Assembly (NCBI GenBank): GCA_964019695.1
Contig: OZ026515.1
Span: forward strand, 137,645,049-137,709,048
DNA: 64,000 nucleotides
Direction of reading: 5' to 3'
Source: Loripinus fragilis
Taxonomy: Eukaryota; Mollusca; Bivalvia; Lucinida; Lucinidae
Positions within the stretch are counted from its first letter, which is position 1. Every line of letters begins with the position of its first letter. The notes under the pieces were generated by a model. That model did no database searches, was not told the DNA's origin, and worked only from the letters and a program-made list of their open reading frames with translations. The position numbers and the translations under genes were made by a program. This document shows, piece after piece, positions 40,601-55,600 of this stretch.

Positions 40601-43600
40601 CATGGAAACGCCATTTAATGGCGTTTCCCTGGTGAGATGATGATGGTCAGATTCTTAGTACCCTTCTCCCCTCACCAACAAAAAACAAACAAAAAATAAA
40701 CGTTGTCATAGTTGGATGGACCCCTATGACAAAACTGTCTGTATCCGCGCATGTCCAGAATAGCTAGATTCTGAAGAAGCGAGCTGATCATGATCAACAC
40801 TGTTTTCAGTATAACATGAGAGTTCATGATAATAGAACCATGGAAGTGAATTACTTAAAAATCAGATAATAGCATTTCAATAAAGGATAAAACCCATATG
40901 ATCAATATGAATGTAAATACTGCCTATTATGTCGGAACAGCTTTGTAAGAACAGAAATGAGCTGTGACCTGTGATTTCCAACAATGTGGTATCTTGACAA
41001 GTGAAGACTCAGACGAGCCTGTGCAACCTCCTTTTGAACTTAGAAACTCCAAATGATGTTCAGTCAGTAGTTTAACACTCGTAGATATTCAAGCGACTAG
41101 AAAAGGCTCTGATCAGCCTGGGCGTATGCGCAGGCTGGTCTGAGCCTTTGCTGGTCGCACATACCACATCTCATGCCACGGCTCAAATGAAAAACAAATC
41201 TCTTAGTTTCTATCTTCCCCATTTCATCGGCTAAACTACTGCCTGTGTTGAAATCATATACAAACTCTTTTGAAAACAATATGAAACCAAAACAGTGTAG
41301 ATCCAGAATAGCTAGCTTCTGAAGAATCCAGCTGATCATGATCCACACTATTTTCAGTATAATATGAAAGTTCATGATAATCAATAGAACCATGGAACTG
41401 AATTACATGAAAATCAGATAATAGCATTTCAATAAAGGATAAAACCCATATGGGCCTCGAGGCAACAAAACCTGTCTTCGGGGTTTTTGAAAAAGCCAGG
41501 CTCAAACCAGTCTCCTCAGCTACACAGACTGTCTAGAAATTTGAAAGTTTGCTTGTAGCAAGCCTAGATATGATACTTTTAAAAAAACGAATAACAAAGG
41601 CGCTGATCAGACTGCGCAGATGCGCAGGCTGGTTTGCGCCTGTGTTATTCGCAAACCACCGAAGACAGGTTTTCACGTGTTGAGGCCCATATGATCAATA
41701 TGGATGTAAATATTGCCTATTATGTCAGAACAGCTTTGTAAGAACAGAATTATAATAACTTTATGCTTGTCACAGGACAAGAAATTAGAAATTTCTAGCT
41801 TGTCCTGAATGAGATGGGACCAGATTGGACAAATTGGACAATGCAAAAAAAAACTCATGAGATTTGTCAATAATTGAATACTACCACCAAACAGGTCAGC
41901 TGATCACATGACTTATTGGCGTTACAAAGAGAAAACAAATATTGAAACGAAATTACAGAAACTTAGGTAAATGGAATTATTTTTAATAGTAAATGAGTTC
42001 AATAAATGAGCCAGTGCATGAGATTTCCAACAATGTGGTATGTGCGACCAGCAAATGCTCAGACCAGCCTGCGCATTCGTGCAGTCTGATCAGAGCCTTT
42101 GCTAGTCGTTTGAATATTCTATGACTGTTAAGCTACTGACTGAACACCATTTGAAGTTTCTAAGCTTAAAAGGAGGCTGCAGAGGCTCATCAGAGTCTAA
42201 AAGGAGGCTGCAGAGGCTCATCCTAGTCTACACTTGTCAAAATGTCAAATTGTTGGAAATCTCATGCCGTGGCTCAAATATAATTTTCTTAATTTTTAAG
42301 AATGTGACCCACAAGAGAAACATATTTAAAAATGACTTCTTTTTTTTAAACTAAAGGGAGTTCATTAGCAAATGATGATGGTGTGTTGTATCGTTGGATT
42401 CTAATGGTGAGATCATTTTCTATTTGGCCATAGTTGAAAACAGAACCCAAGTAGAGTTGATTTGATCGATTGATTGGATTCTTTACGTCCCATCAACAAT
42501 CTTTCAGTTATAAAGGGACCGGTCTTCCTGGGTTGAACCAGTGCTAAGCTAGGATAAATTTGTCTTGCTCAAGGACCACAACGCAGTGACGCCGGTGAGG
42601 CTCGAACCTGCGGCCCCTCGGTCTCGAGTCAAGCACTCTACTACTGAGATCCCAGAGTTGGGAAGAAGTGCTAAGTTTAATGGCATCAGCTGCATCATGA
42701 AAAGCAATGGTTTTGTGGGTCTCGACACAAGAAAACCTGACTGTTGCATGTGAACAACTTAGGCATGGATATGCAGTCTGATCAGGGCCTTTGTTGTTCA
42801 CTTTCTTGAATGTTAATGGCTAAGTTTGCTGCATGCCAGGTTTCAACATTCTAGTAGGCCTCTGTAGCCAAGCAGGTTTGCTTGAGTCTTACATGGTCTG
42901 AAACCCTGAAGACAGGTTTTCTCATGATGCCCATGTTACATTCTGTTACAGTAAAACTTGTGTAAAACGGCCAATCACAAAGTGACCAAAAATTTGTTTT
43001 CAAGACCAATTAGCGCTTAATGCAGGTCAAAAGTATTGCGGAGCATTCTGCAATACTTTCGACTTTCATTAAGCTACCATTTTGTTTTGTCCCATTTTTG
43101 AGTGGCCGCTTAAGACAGGTTTTACTGTATGTACTGGTCTAGACATGCAATGATAATCTTACTAGAAACTGCAAATTTGAATAGGTTGCTTTAAGAGTGT
43201 GGAAAATGCATATTCAATCTTAGGCACACTTTGCACTAACTTTTTCCAACTTTTGAAAAAAACACAATATAGATCCAAATCAGATGGTTTCTTATGAAGC
43301 CAGCTGATTGGGATCAACACATTTTCATCCAAATGATATCCATATAAAAAATGAAAATAAAAATCATGTTTGTGAAACACTGTGCCCCCAGCCATATGCT
43401 TGTCACATATTAAAGGTATTTGTTTTTAAACAAGAGCAATAACTCCAGTTATATTTTTTTTAATTCCATCAAAAGTTGATAAGGTAATCCTCTCATCCGC
43501 TTATCAGCTCATCAAATTTCAAGGCTGTAGCTTTACAGTTTACCAGATATCCTGCTAATAAAATGTGTGTGACAAGTACGGCTGCCACGTTTACACGTGT

Positions 43601-46600
43601 AAACGGCACCGTTTCATGTTTCTGCAATAAATGTTTACAAAATTGACCTACTGTTTACACGAACTTTAGCATGTGACCAGCCTCATGGTTTATTAATAGC
43701 ATTTCCTAATGAAAATATTCTCTTAAACAGTGATACGTCACATCTCGATCTGGATCATCAATCAGATTGTTTGTTTTCTCAGATTCGGCTGTATTTGATA
43801 AAGTATCTACTGTAATTAGAATTTACGGCGGACATGCTCAACGGGCCATATAAATGCCTCGAATATTGTCTCACTCAGCCACTGCTTTGAACAATTATAT
43901 TCCTGCATTTTAACAGTTATTTAAAGAGGAGAGGCATGTGAAAGTTTTTTTTGTTTACTTCCTGTCGGCGTGTGTATTGATGCATACGTGAAAATTCGCA
44001 GTTATGTCTTGTGCGGGTCCACTCATTTATTACACACTTGCAACTGAAGAAAATGTCTGTAATGTACCAGTCTCCACATGATGCAATCACCTTCGTAATT
44101 ACTTGAAATGAGTTCTATCACAACGCCCAACCAGAAACAATTTCAAATATTCGCACAAATTACATTTTTCAAAGGGTTTTTTAGGGAAAATATCGGCAAT
44201 TTTATGGAGCTGCATAATGAAAATAAATCAATCTGGAAATTACGTGTAAACTGGACTGTTTCGGTTACTGGAACTCAAATTTTGTAAACGTGGCAGCCCT
44301 AGTGACAAGTGGACTGACAGACAAAAGGCCAAGCCAAAAGCAATATGTTTCCTCATCTTTTTAAAAGTTTGGCATAAATACACCAATGGATTGATTGGAA
44401 ATAAAAAGTTTGTGTAATAAAAACAACCCTTAAAGTTCTCTTTATAAATAAGTGTGCACTATATATTGGGTAAGGTAAAAGGACAATCAGGAGGAATATG
44501 ACAGAGTTTTCTGAAACAATCTAGGAGGAATATGTGTAATTTCCAAATATCTCAGGAAATTATCACTCAAAGTAGCACTCTGATTAAATTGAGACTGGTT
44601 GACTAATAACTAAAAAATATTTAAGTAAAACTATACAGTCAGAGAAGATCTGACAATAGCTTTGTTTGGGTGCTTTAATAAATTGATTTTCTGATGTATG
44701 AGCTCATTTACAGGTTCGAAAATTACATACCTTAAAGTTATCCGACAAAACATCCGAAGGTCTAAACAAATTTCAACTTTTTTTAGCATAATATTGTGAT
44801 TGTCTTCTTACCCATCAGTTTAAACATATGTTTTGGTGCTCAAAAGAACCGTCTCATTGAGACGGTTTTTTGAGTACCCACAGCATATGTTTTGGTTGAG
44901 AAATAAGAAAAATAATTTTCTGGTACGCACTCTTATCTGGAGGCCTGACTTAATCAAAACAGCAGTTCAAGAGAAAAGTGAAAAATCTAAATTCAAGATG
45001 GCCACTCTACGAGCATTATTGGAAGTCATGATTTCATCCTTTTAACAAATCTGACACCATGGAGCTATCCACAGCTCCAGTCAAAACTTCAGCTTTATCT
45101 AACAGGCTGTTTAGGACAAAAAGTTGAAAATTTATTATCAAAACGGCCATCATGGTGGCAATATTGAAGGATGTGACATCACAATTAAAAAAGATATGAG
45201 TTTAAAAAACCCTCAAAAAAAAATTGTGCTTAAGCATACTAGTCCTCTGGGTGAGGAAGGCAACCATATATTATCAAGATAACCAACATGGCAGCCAAAT
45301 TGGATGTTGTGACATCATGATTTGAATTAATCCAATTACCCTAAGCTTCACACAAAACGGCTCAATCCAACAAGGGGCTCAGGAAAGGAAGTCCCAATTT
45401 TTTTTACCAGAATCAAAGGATTGTAGAATGACTGACAGGGTGTACTCTATATCACGGTAGTTAAAAAGGTTAAGACTTTCATATATGGAGCATAAATACA
45501 TATTTAAACATACAGTAATATCTATAAGTTTACAGATGCAATTCCATGCTAGGGATATCTAAATTGGGAATTTTAATACTTGTGTCATAAAAAAAAAACT
45601 TCACCGGTACACGAGTTGTCATTGCCTAAAATATTTATTAAATAACATTATGTAAAAGATCATAAAATAAAATGACTGTTCAGGCAAATGCAGTAATTCA
45701 AACATAACCATAAAATATATTAGTGTATGTACTTAATGACTAAAGAAACCAGACACTTTGTTTGCTTCTAACTTATATGCTTCTTTTAATAGCAAGATGT
45801 TTGAAAATATTTTCAAAGAAAATTTATTAATCAAATTTAGAACATGATGTAACAACTTGAAAATACAGTTTATGTCAGTTTTATCCCAGAAGTGTATGTC
45901 TAAATATTTTTCGAAAACTATATTTATGTATGTAAGGCCAATCCATGTACAGGACAAAAGTGCATTTTAAAATTTTGCAATTTCCTGTTGTTAAGTATGA
46001 TATGGCGTGTTTACGTTATACTATAGATAATGTCTGGCAGGTAATGGTTTATTACTTTCGTTTAAGTAATTTCTAGCAACTGACACGACTAAGAGACGAC
46101 CAATCATTGATAGAGGATACGTTTTCAAGAACCATAACTTATGTTTCACATCATGTAAAGGGACAAAATGGGAATAACCCAACTTTTAACATCAATAAAG
46201 AAACAACATAAAATATGGACAGTAACTGTCTTTTTCTTTGTCAACACATGTCCTTGCTTAGTGTATACTGTCAACTTTGTTGTAGTGCCAATTGACTACA
46301 CATTACTTTAATCAAGTATAAATTTAGTAAAGTTGGAAGCATAATAAAAAGGGCTGAAATGAGTTTAAATTTTGAGGATGATTACCAATATCAAACTGGA
46401 CATGAACTGTATATCATATTCGATAAACCATTCTGACTGAAATGGATCATACCTTCATGAGGAAGCGAAATGTGACAATGACACAGACGATGTGGATGGA
46501 TACAGGATTCCTATGCATCTGCCATGATATGGGGAGGACACAAAAAAAGAAATATCAGACATATATATCTTGTTCTTCTTAAAACTGGAAGGTTGACTAA

Positions 46601-49600
46601 TGTGCTAATGCCCTTCAAACGGAAAATGTTTTCACTTGATCATTACATAGGAGCCAGAACATGAGATTTTGTTACTTATCACATTGTTGGGCAACGGCTG
46701 CTCAGGTGAGCCTACATAAATGCACAATCACCAGAGCCTTCACTGCTTGCATACACAATGTATTGGTGTAGATGAAGTCTCAGTACAAGAACATTAATCC
46801 TAGCTTAGTACTAGTTCAATCCAGGAAGACCCATCCCTTTATAACTGAAAGATTGTTGATTGGACGTAAAGAATCAAATCTAACAATGTGCTTACCCATA
46901 TAAATCCTGATATTGTAGCTGCATTATAATTATACAATGGGAGTGTGCATGGTAGAATGCTGTGTTTGAGTGATTATGAAAGCTGTTTGGTTTAAAGCCT
47001 ATCAATATCTTAGGGGTTTCTTTGAGGTTTTATTACTTTCTGCATCTCAAAAACTAACCTCCCTATTACTAGCTTCCTGTTAGAGAAAATAAGATACATT
47101 AGTGAAGTAATTATAAACTGGCTATTGTCATTATAACAAAAGACATGTTAGTCAAGTCTCAGCTGCCAGATAGCTTCTTTGTACGCCACCTTACCAGGAT
47201 TTTTATACCTGCAAGCTTGTGCATAATTTAAGGACTTTTAAACAACTCTCCTACAATTTTCAAGCACTACAAGCTTATGAAAAGTACTGATTTACATGTT
47301 AACATTCTAGTTCAAAAATGCTACTATGTGATAATGGAGAAATTAGTACCAGAAAATTAGCATAAAATTGTTGTGCTTTTATTTGGTGCGGCATATACCA
47401 CACCAAATGAAGACACAACAATTTTCTACTGATTTAGGTCTCCATTTATATTTAACAGTGGTTAATCCTACACAAATACATGTAATAAATTTAATGATTT
47501 TTCAATGCCTTAAAGTGATATAAGGTACTTTTCAAAGCAGATATCATTTTTTTCAAGGACTTTTCAAGAAAGTCCTATATATTTAATTACATTTCATACC
47601 TATGCAAACCCTTTTAACCCTTGTCCTGCTGAACCTAGATATACACTCTTCAGAAAATGGCAATGAGACAGATCAGCTGACTTGAGAACCAATTAATCAG
47701 GATACACAGTATTTTCAATTTAGCCTGTGATTCTAAGGTTATCAAAACAAATTGGATCATTCAACGGAACTGGTTGGAAATTAATTATGGATATATCATA
47801 AATGTATTCAACAGTGCATACAGTTTTAAAAATCTTAAAGTTTTTCCAGTCCTAACAAAATCTGTTTAATGAGAAGAGTTAGAATAAAACTTGATGATAT
47901 CCATTTACATTTCCTTTTTTTTCTGTTAGAATAATTCTCAGCTGCAAGATTTATTAAATAGTAGGTTAGTAGCTTTCAACTGTCTAATAAGTAGGTAAAA
48001 AAGTGTTTTTAATGAAATTAAACAATTGTTTTCCTGTAAAAGGCCTATAACTGAACGGAATTATTCATGTTAGAAATTGTTAAAATCCAGAGACTTTTCT
48101 GCTGCCTGTGAGAAACGTCCTAAAGTACCTTCATAATTATGTTCAAAAGCTAAAAACAAATATACAATGTAAAACAACTGGAATTATCATTAATATCAAC
48201 AAGAACAAAATGTTAACATATTTGCAACCCTTTCTTGGTCGTAAACCTATAAATGGGAACAGTAAATGTTTTAAAATTTTAGAAAGTAGTTGCCTGCCAC
48301 AAAGCCAAGTCAAACAGGACAGACCCAGATCAGACTGCTTCTGTAGAAGCAGTCTGATCATGGTCTTCCCTGTTTGCTTTTCTGATGAGCATTTTGTGAA
48401 TCTAACCCTAATGAAAACAGAAAGAGAAAAGTGTTCAAATTTTAGAACATTTACCGTTCATCATAAAACAGTGCAGGCCAAGATGAGATGCTATCATTAT
48501 GCAGCATCTCCTCAGGGACTGCACTATTTGCCAAAACAAGAGGGCCACAAGGTCTTGGATTGCTCACCTGAGCCCAATTCAAAACATAAAAACCCTCAAA
48601 GTCCGCAATCAAAACTTCATTGTATCCAGCTGAATATAAGATTTTACCATTGTCATTAAAGAGTTTAAATTTCAGATGTAGTAAAGGATCATTGACACTT
48701 GCTATGAGTAAATGCCTATGGTTTTCAGTAAAAATAAAAGTTTGTCCATCGTCCCTTTCTTCACCTTGAAGCTACCCTGACCTGAGTACTTTATGGCTGT
48801 GAAATCCGTTTTCGATATTAAAAGCTTCAAAGATGTAAAATTTGGGGCAGAACAATCAGTTTTACATTAAGATATATAGAAATCCGAAATTATTTTTTAA
48901 AATATCATTCCCCCCCGTGTGCCAGCAAAAGCTTTTGCATGTACACGTGTTACCATATTTTACACATTGTATGGAAGTGGCTTGCTGGCACAAGGGGGGG
49001 AAAGATGTTCAGCATCCCAAAAACCCAGGGCCTAAGCCCAAAAAATGCCTTTTCTACCAAGTAAGAAATAAATGACAGTAATGAAGTTCTCTGGAGCCAA
49101 CCTCCTAAATTGCTTTGTATTCTGTGCTAGTTTATTATAAAGTACTTAAAGATTAAAAGTAGAATTAGCAAGGTTTTATGTATTTTTTCATAAGAAAAAA
49201 TCTCACTGTTATAAAATGACACATTATTTTGCAAACGTCCTGTACTTATCTATTTGCATGCTAGGGAATTGTTCATTTTTTTCATTTTCGTCTGCTCACT
49301 TTCTTTAATATTAAGTTTTTAAAAATAAACCACCCAGGACCACCTTCAGAGTGTCAAAAAGTTTGGATCCAGATCAAGACCGACATTCAGTTCATTCTGG
49401 GTTCAAACTGTTTGCAAAAGGCTATTGACAGACGACAAAATTATCCACTGGCATGCAAAGAGTTATAACAGGTAAATACTTTAGTGTTCAATATATTGTC
49501 TCATATAGGGATATACATGCATATGTATACCATAAATATTCGGACACTTTAAATACATTCAACATGCTATGCCCTTTAAACAAAGCAAAAGTAATATTCA

Positions 49601-52600
49601 AAGGATTTAGTTAGAATCAGTTTTACTTTCCAATGCTATATGGGACACTTTCATTCCGTCAAAAATATTTATTTCTTTTGTTGAGCTTTCAGTTTTACAT
49701 TATTTACGGTACATGTAGTCAAAAATGTACAGGTAACTTCTAAATTATCTCCCCAAAAACATTTTAGTACAAAACATATTTTGTTTTTAAAACAATTTCA
49801 TCAATTATCGTGATTCGTTAATACTCTGCATATGGTATGTTTAGTAGATATCATCATGCCTACCAAATAAATCAAGAAAACGAGCAGAAATCACTTTTAA
49901 AGCACTTTGTATTTTCATGAAATTTCAGACCCCCTCCCCTTTCTACCCTCCATAACTCTCGAATGCGTAGAAATTTTGAAAATATTTTGCTAGCTGGCAC
50001 TTGCCATTAGATGCACCTATTGCAATGATACTACATGCACCACACTAGAAGCCCAAAAGCAGCGTTCTGGGAATCAGAAAAAATAGGCGTATAAGGCCCA
50101 AAATGTCAATGATCCTTAAATACCAAACGTTTTTGCTCTAAATAACATGGCATAACGAGTACCCACAAAGTATATAGAGAATACTAGGTGAGTGTCTTAT
50201 GATATCATGTTTACCAGGCAAGGTTTTGAGAACGCTTGGTGACATCGCTAGGCTTGCAGAGCGATTCAACATTCAATCTCAAAGCCCAGCCTGGTAAACT
50301 TGATATCAAAAGACGTGAACCTGGTATTCTATTTAACAGTTTACCCATTGTTTCACTCTTCAAACTAGCGATTATGACGTAATATTTGATTTTTATGTTG
50401 ATTCAGCGTCATTAGAGACATCATTCAAAAAGTGCAACGTCATCATGACCTGATAACCGCACATGCCGTGACATAAACAACGTTTATCAGGCAACATGCA
50501 ACAATGCAGTTAATATGAGAGGTAACTGATAAAATTCAATCACATGAAACTATATCATCTTTTGCAATCACTCAGAATGGCTAAAACGTCTATCAAATAA
50601 AACCTCTTCTGAGAATATGATGGTTAAATGAATTAACAGAAAAATCAAATTGGTTATTTCCTATTTTGCCTGTTCCTATTTCATCAGTAGTCCCAGTTTG
50701 CTTTGACAATTTTGCCAACTTTTTAGTCCAAATTAGCAATGTTATAAATTTAAATATTCCCGTTTAGCAAAAGCTGTTTTGAAAATGGGGTCAAGATTGC
50801 TATCATGGTAAAACATAGTACAAAAAAATTCTTACACAAGTGCTGATTTCATATAAATTACAAAACATATGAAATTATCATATCAAATAAGCATAAGTAT
50901 CTTATGATAATTTTAAACTTTAATTTGTCGCTTTTAACCCTTTTCATTCTGAATACCAGTAAATGGGTACTTTGGCAAACAGTGAAGTCCCAGATGAAAT
51001 GCCACATTAGGTGGCATTTCATCTGGGTCTGCACTGTTTGATAATATAAAATAATATTTAGGGACATAAATAAATCATAATTTAGAAATTTTGACCTGCA
51101 GCCCCTTTAAATACTTAATTGTATCAATATATTTGGGAAAATCCATCTGAATGAAAAGGGATAAAATGTACACTACTTCCAAGGAAAACATGTGTTGTCA
51201 TGAACGAATGTCATTATGACGTTACATATACCCACTAAACTGGTATGCAAAGTGGGTAAATAATTTTACAACATGGCCGTAGCCACTCAATAAACAATAC
51301 TATCTTGTGGAAAAAAACCCAATAGATTTCAATCAGGAAAAGTTGACAAAACTGAAACAGACAAAATGGGAAGCTATCAAAGAAACAGTAACATTCTGGC
51401 AAAATTACCCTTGCTATACAAAAGTTCATACCCTAGAAAATATATGTATATAACAAAATAATGTTGTTGTTTTTCAAATCAGAAAAACAAATCAGAGATT
51501 TTTTAATCTTGTTTAGAATATAGAAAACTATGGCTTGGTGAAGAGATAACCTGATCTTGCTACATGTGAACAACGAAGGTGAGGACCAGCCTGTGCATAT
51601 ATATCCTGAGGACTGGAAATTCTTTTCTGACTGAGATACAAATAATATAGATCCGAAATGTGAGCATATAATTTAACATTTTTAAGCCAAGTAGACTTTC
51701 CAATCCTCATTAATTGGAGGAGTCCTATTTCCAACTTTAAGATTGTTGGGTGGGATATTTCATTTTTATTCAAATTTCAAATCGGATAATTTGTCAGTCA
51801 GGTTCTTTACTGTGAAATCTGATATAAAATAATTTGTAAATTAAAACCTGTGACACCATCAACGTATATAATGGACCATCAAAACTTAAACATACACAAC
51901 TGGAAAGGTCCATCAATCAAAAAAGGCTAAAACTATAGGTGTAGACAGTATTAAGTATCTGGGCCAGCTCATGAAATCTCAATTACTATCACATAATTAT
52001 GCATAAAGGCACTCTTTATATATGTACCCAAACCCACCTAGAGGGCTCAGAGGCCTACATTTTGGTCCAAGTCTATCTTCTTCCTATTTAGTGTGTGCAA
52101 GCAGCTAAGACATTGGCAAGACTGCACCTCTGTGCAGTCTTGCCAGAGTAATAGCTGCTTGCTGAGAGGCGCAGTCTTGCCAGAGTCTTAGCCACATAGA
52201 GGGCTCAGAGGCCTAAATTTTGGCCTAAGTCTATCTTCTCCTTATTTTGTGTGTGCAAGCAGCTAAATCTCTGGTAAGATTGCGCCTCTGTGCAGTCTTG
52301 CCAGAGTCTTAGCTGCTTGCTGAGAGGCGCAGTCTTGCCAGTCTTAGCTGCTTGCTGATGCTATAAATAGCATAATCTCACTTGCTGGCACATTTATCTA
52401 AACATTGAGACAGGAAATGGTTTAACTGATGTACTATGAACTTACCGGAAGATTTGTGAAAGACATAAATATACTTTGCAGGAAGGCTATCAGGTCCATA
52501 AGATATCCACTGGGATGGACCTGGGGCTCTGACAGGGACCAGTTATAGCTTGCTGAAAATAAAAAAAGTAGAAATGGTAGATTTGACAACTTTTTCCATC

Positions 52601-55600
52601 ATCAATACATTAACAGTGGGTCAGTATATTGTGTTTTTGCAATCATTGCTTAAGAAGACTACCTTTCGGCTGCCTTACTATATGAGAAACAGCCGAGAGA
52701 GCAGACAACAAGTCATGATTGACAGAAAAAGGGTTTAGTATATGAGGACAGGGTAACTAACCTTTTGACTTTTGTATTTCAATTTTAGGGAACCAGTGGA
52801 TGCGTGGATCAACAAAACAGGAGTTCAGTCTTGATTATCAGGGGTCCATGTGAACATTTTTTCTCCAAAATGAAGCACTGTACTGACTTACATGTATATG
52901 ATTCAAAGCTAGATGAAACATGATATTTCTGAAATCAAATATAGGACATACTGGTAAATTTCAACCTTAGACAGATCAATGGTTAGAAGTGCCCATGGTG
53001 TAGCAGGAGATATGGAAATCTGGATGAAATAACGGTTACATTTTACCTGTTTTCAGTTCAATGTTGATAACACTAACAGTAGATAGGCTGTTTATAAATA
53101 ACTGTTACAGTCTGAGTAACCTTACATATGCTACTGCGTAAACTCACCCAATTTTTGATCCATCTGAGGTCGAAATTTACCAATATATGTACCCGGTTTC
53201 ATAAATACATCTCTTAAAAGACAAAACAGATGATTATCTTTTAAAACTTGGATTGGGACTTTTAGACAGCATTTCATTACCATAGGGGGGCTACCTCTGT
53301 TCTCCTTAGGGTTATTTTTCTCCTATTTGCCACCAATGAAACAGTTCCGACATTGTGCTACCAATGTTGTCAGGCAGGTCTTTGTGATAACAACCACAGT
53401 AATCCAAATGTTGTCATTACTTAACCCTTTATGCACTAATGGATTCTTCCTATTGGTACGATACAATAAACTTGGGACAGTCAATTGTATATATGGAGGG
53501 GTAAGAGGCTATAATTTCCAAAATAAAATTGTAATTCTTTCCCTGAAAATTGTTTTTGTCTTAGAAAACAGTGTAGACCCTGATGAAATGCTGCATTATG
53601 CAGCATTTCTTCTGGGCCCTAACTGTTTGCCAAAGTTTTCATTTTGGAGTTACCAGTATACAAAGGATCAAATATTGTTAGTAATTGGACAATAAAATAT
53701 ATTCATTTGGTAAAAACTGTAATGTTGCTAAATTTAGATTTGTTAAAACCAATCTATCAAAAGTAAGTAGTCTGGCAGTTCAACAAGAAATTGCAGAAAT
53801 CCGTCTTAATTTATATTTGAGTAAGAAATGAAGGTAATCAAACTATTGGTTGCTCTTATAATGATTTTTTTTGCACATACAGTCAGATGGAAGTACTCGC
53901 ATTTATTTATGCCCAAAAGGATGCAGGATCATACAGACACCCCTGTGTTCAGTAAAACCCTGCTGTTCTGGACTATCTCTGCTCTAAGTATGAAAGAGCA
54001 TTTTCTATGGTAACATTTTCACATAAGACATACCTAAATCTAAGAATTCATCGATTCTTTGGTTCAATTTCTTGTAGATATTCTCTTCTGCTTCACTTCT
54101 CGCATCCTGAAATATACACACAATTGTTTTGTTTGTTTAATTTGAGTCTTTACGCCCCAGTCAACTATTTTTCAGTCATGTTTGGAGGCAATATCCCGTT
54201 ATCCTCCCTGCGGGGACTATTCTTTTTTGACCAATTTCTTTCTTTCTAAACTGCATGAAATCACCATTACTGGGCTTGATCCATGTCACTTAGGCGCTTG
54301 CATCTTACGAAAATATCGACCAATAGAATTATCAGTTAAAATGGAAAAGCACACACCGTTGCCGTACATTCGTTTCTCAGTTTCGTCGCTATATATAGTC
54401 CCGTTATTGTCCCCGGGGACGATAGCGGGACTATATATATAGTGGAGAAAATGATTCGACAATCTTATATGCTATGAAAGGGGAAGTTTCCCCGGGAAGA
54501 GGGTTTTCTTCGGGGGCATTACATGCAGAAAATGGGGCTAGGAGATGTTTTGGGGGAAGTTTCTTAAAATATTACGTTAATTGTTTTTTACCATTAAAAA
54601 AGAATGGTCCCCGGGGACAATAATTACAGGCATTGTAGATGGACATTACCGTGTAATTATCATCCCCGGGGACGATAACGGGACTATATATATAGCGATG
54701 AAACAGCCTTTACAATGTGCTGAAGTATTCACGGAATAAATCGCATTATCAAAATCAACCAATGCATTTTAATAAATGCAGTTTAGGCATTTTCCGTTCA
54801 TCTTTTAAGATGAACATTAGAAATACATGTTTTTCTTTTATTTCTAAATTTCGTCACTATATATAGTCCCGTTATTGTCCCCGGGGACGATAACGGGACT
54901 ATATATATAGAGAGAGAGGGAGGAGAAACTGATTCTACAATGTTATGCTATGCAAGGGGAAGTTTCCCCGGGAAGAGGGTTTTCTTCTGGGGCATTGCAT
55001 GCAGCAAAATGGGGCTTGGAGATGTTTTGGGGGAAGTGTCTTAAATTGGTGCATTTATATATTTGACCTTTAAAATTGAATAGTCCCCGGGGACAATAAT
55101 TACAGGGGATGTAGAAGGGCAAATGCATTGTAATTATCGTCCCCGGGGACAATAATTACAGGCATCTTAGATGGGCAATACAGCATAATTATCGTCCCCG
55201 GGGACAATAACGGGACTATATATAGCGACAATATTTGGGTAGAGTGTCTTAAAGTATGAGTTTATTAATTTGAAATTTAAAATGCATAGCATTATCAAGT
55301 ATTCACGGAATAAATCGCATCGTACCGAATTCAGCCAATGCATTATATATTTTTACAGTAAACACCGTAGATGCAGATTCCACAGTTTTATATGCATGCA
55401 ATGTTCCCTAAAGTTTTCACGGAATAAATCATATTACACGAAAACAGGCAATAAATGTCTATGAAACCCAGTTTCCGTATCAAAATGCTGTTTATTCCGT
55501 TTAAAGCTGCATACTCTGTAACTATGAACATTTTTCGAAAAAAAATATTTTCTTTTTAAATCATTTAAGAAAGTAGAATTAATCTATGTTTTCACAATAA

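Larger units (their letters stand above)
40335..41750. repeat. Tandem segmental duplication with empty-site evidence for two insertions
   Basis: Unit 1 (about 40335-40957) and unit 2 (about 41186-41750) share ATGAAAAACAAGTCTC/ATGAAAAACAAATCTC, CATTTCATCGGCTAAA, GTGTTGAAATCAT, CAATATGAAACCAAAACAGT, GAATAGCTAG, CAATAAAGGATAAAACCCAT and CAGCTTTGTAAGAACAGAA in the same order. Unit 1 carries an extra 293 bp (40461-40753) that unit 2 lacks. Unit 2 carries a family B MITE (41451-41689) that unit 1 lacks. Each unit therefore serves as the pre-insertion allele of the other. Confidence 0.8.
40320..52445 (-). other. EXOC6 large intron (12.1 kb), no exon seen
   Basis: This is the largest intron in the window and holds no recognised exon. 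In order: a tandem duplication with differential insertions (40335-41750), family A and B MITEs, a reversed SINE (42476-42655), a foldback MITE (42949-43129), a hAT-like element (43577-44301), a family E2 MITE (44790-44950), dispersed repeat copy 2 (45890-46330), short foldbacks (47360, 48911, 50203), a family D MITE (48260-48456), a GATGAAATGCC hairpin (50976-51042) and a duplicated AGTCTTGCC hairpin block (52040-52370). Confidence 0.55.

Noticed and set aside
48108..48659. 183-codon plus-strand ORF
   Set aside because: It runs through a family D MITE and a tandem-core element fragment and has no domain or splice support.
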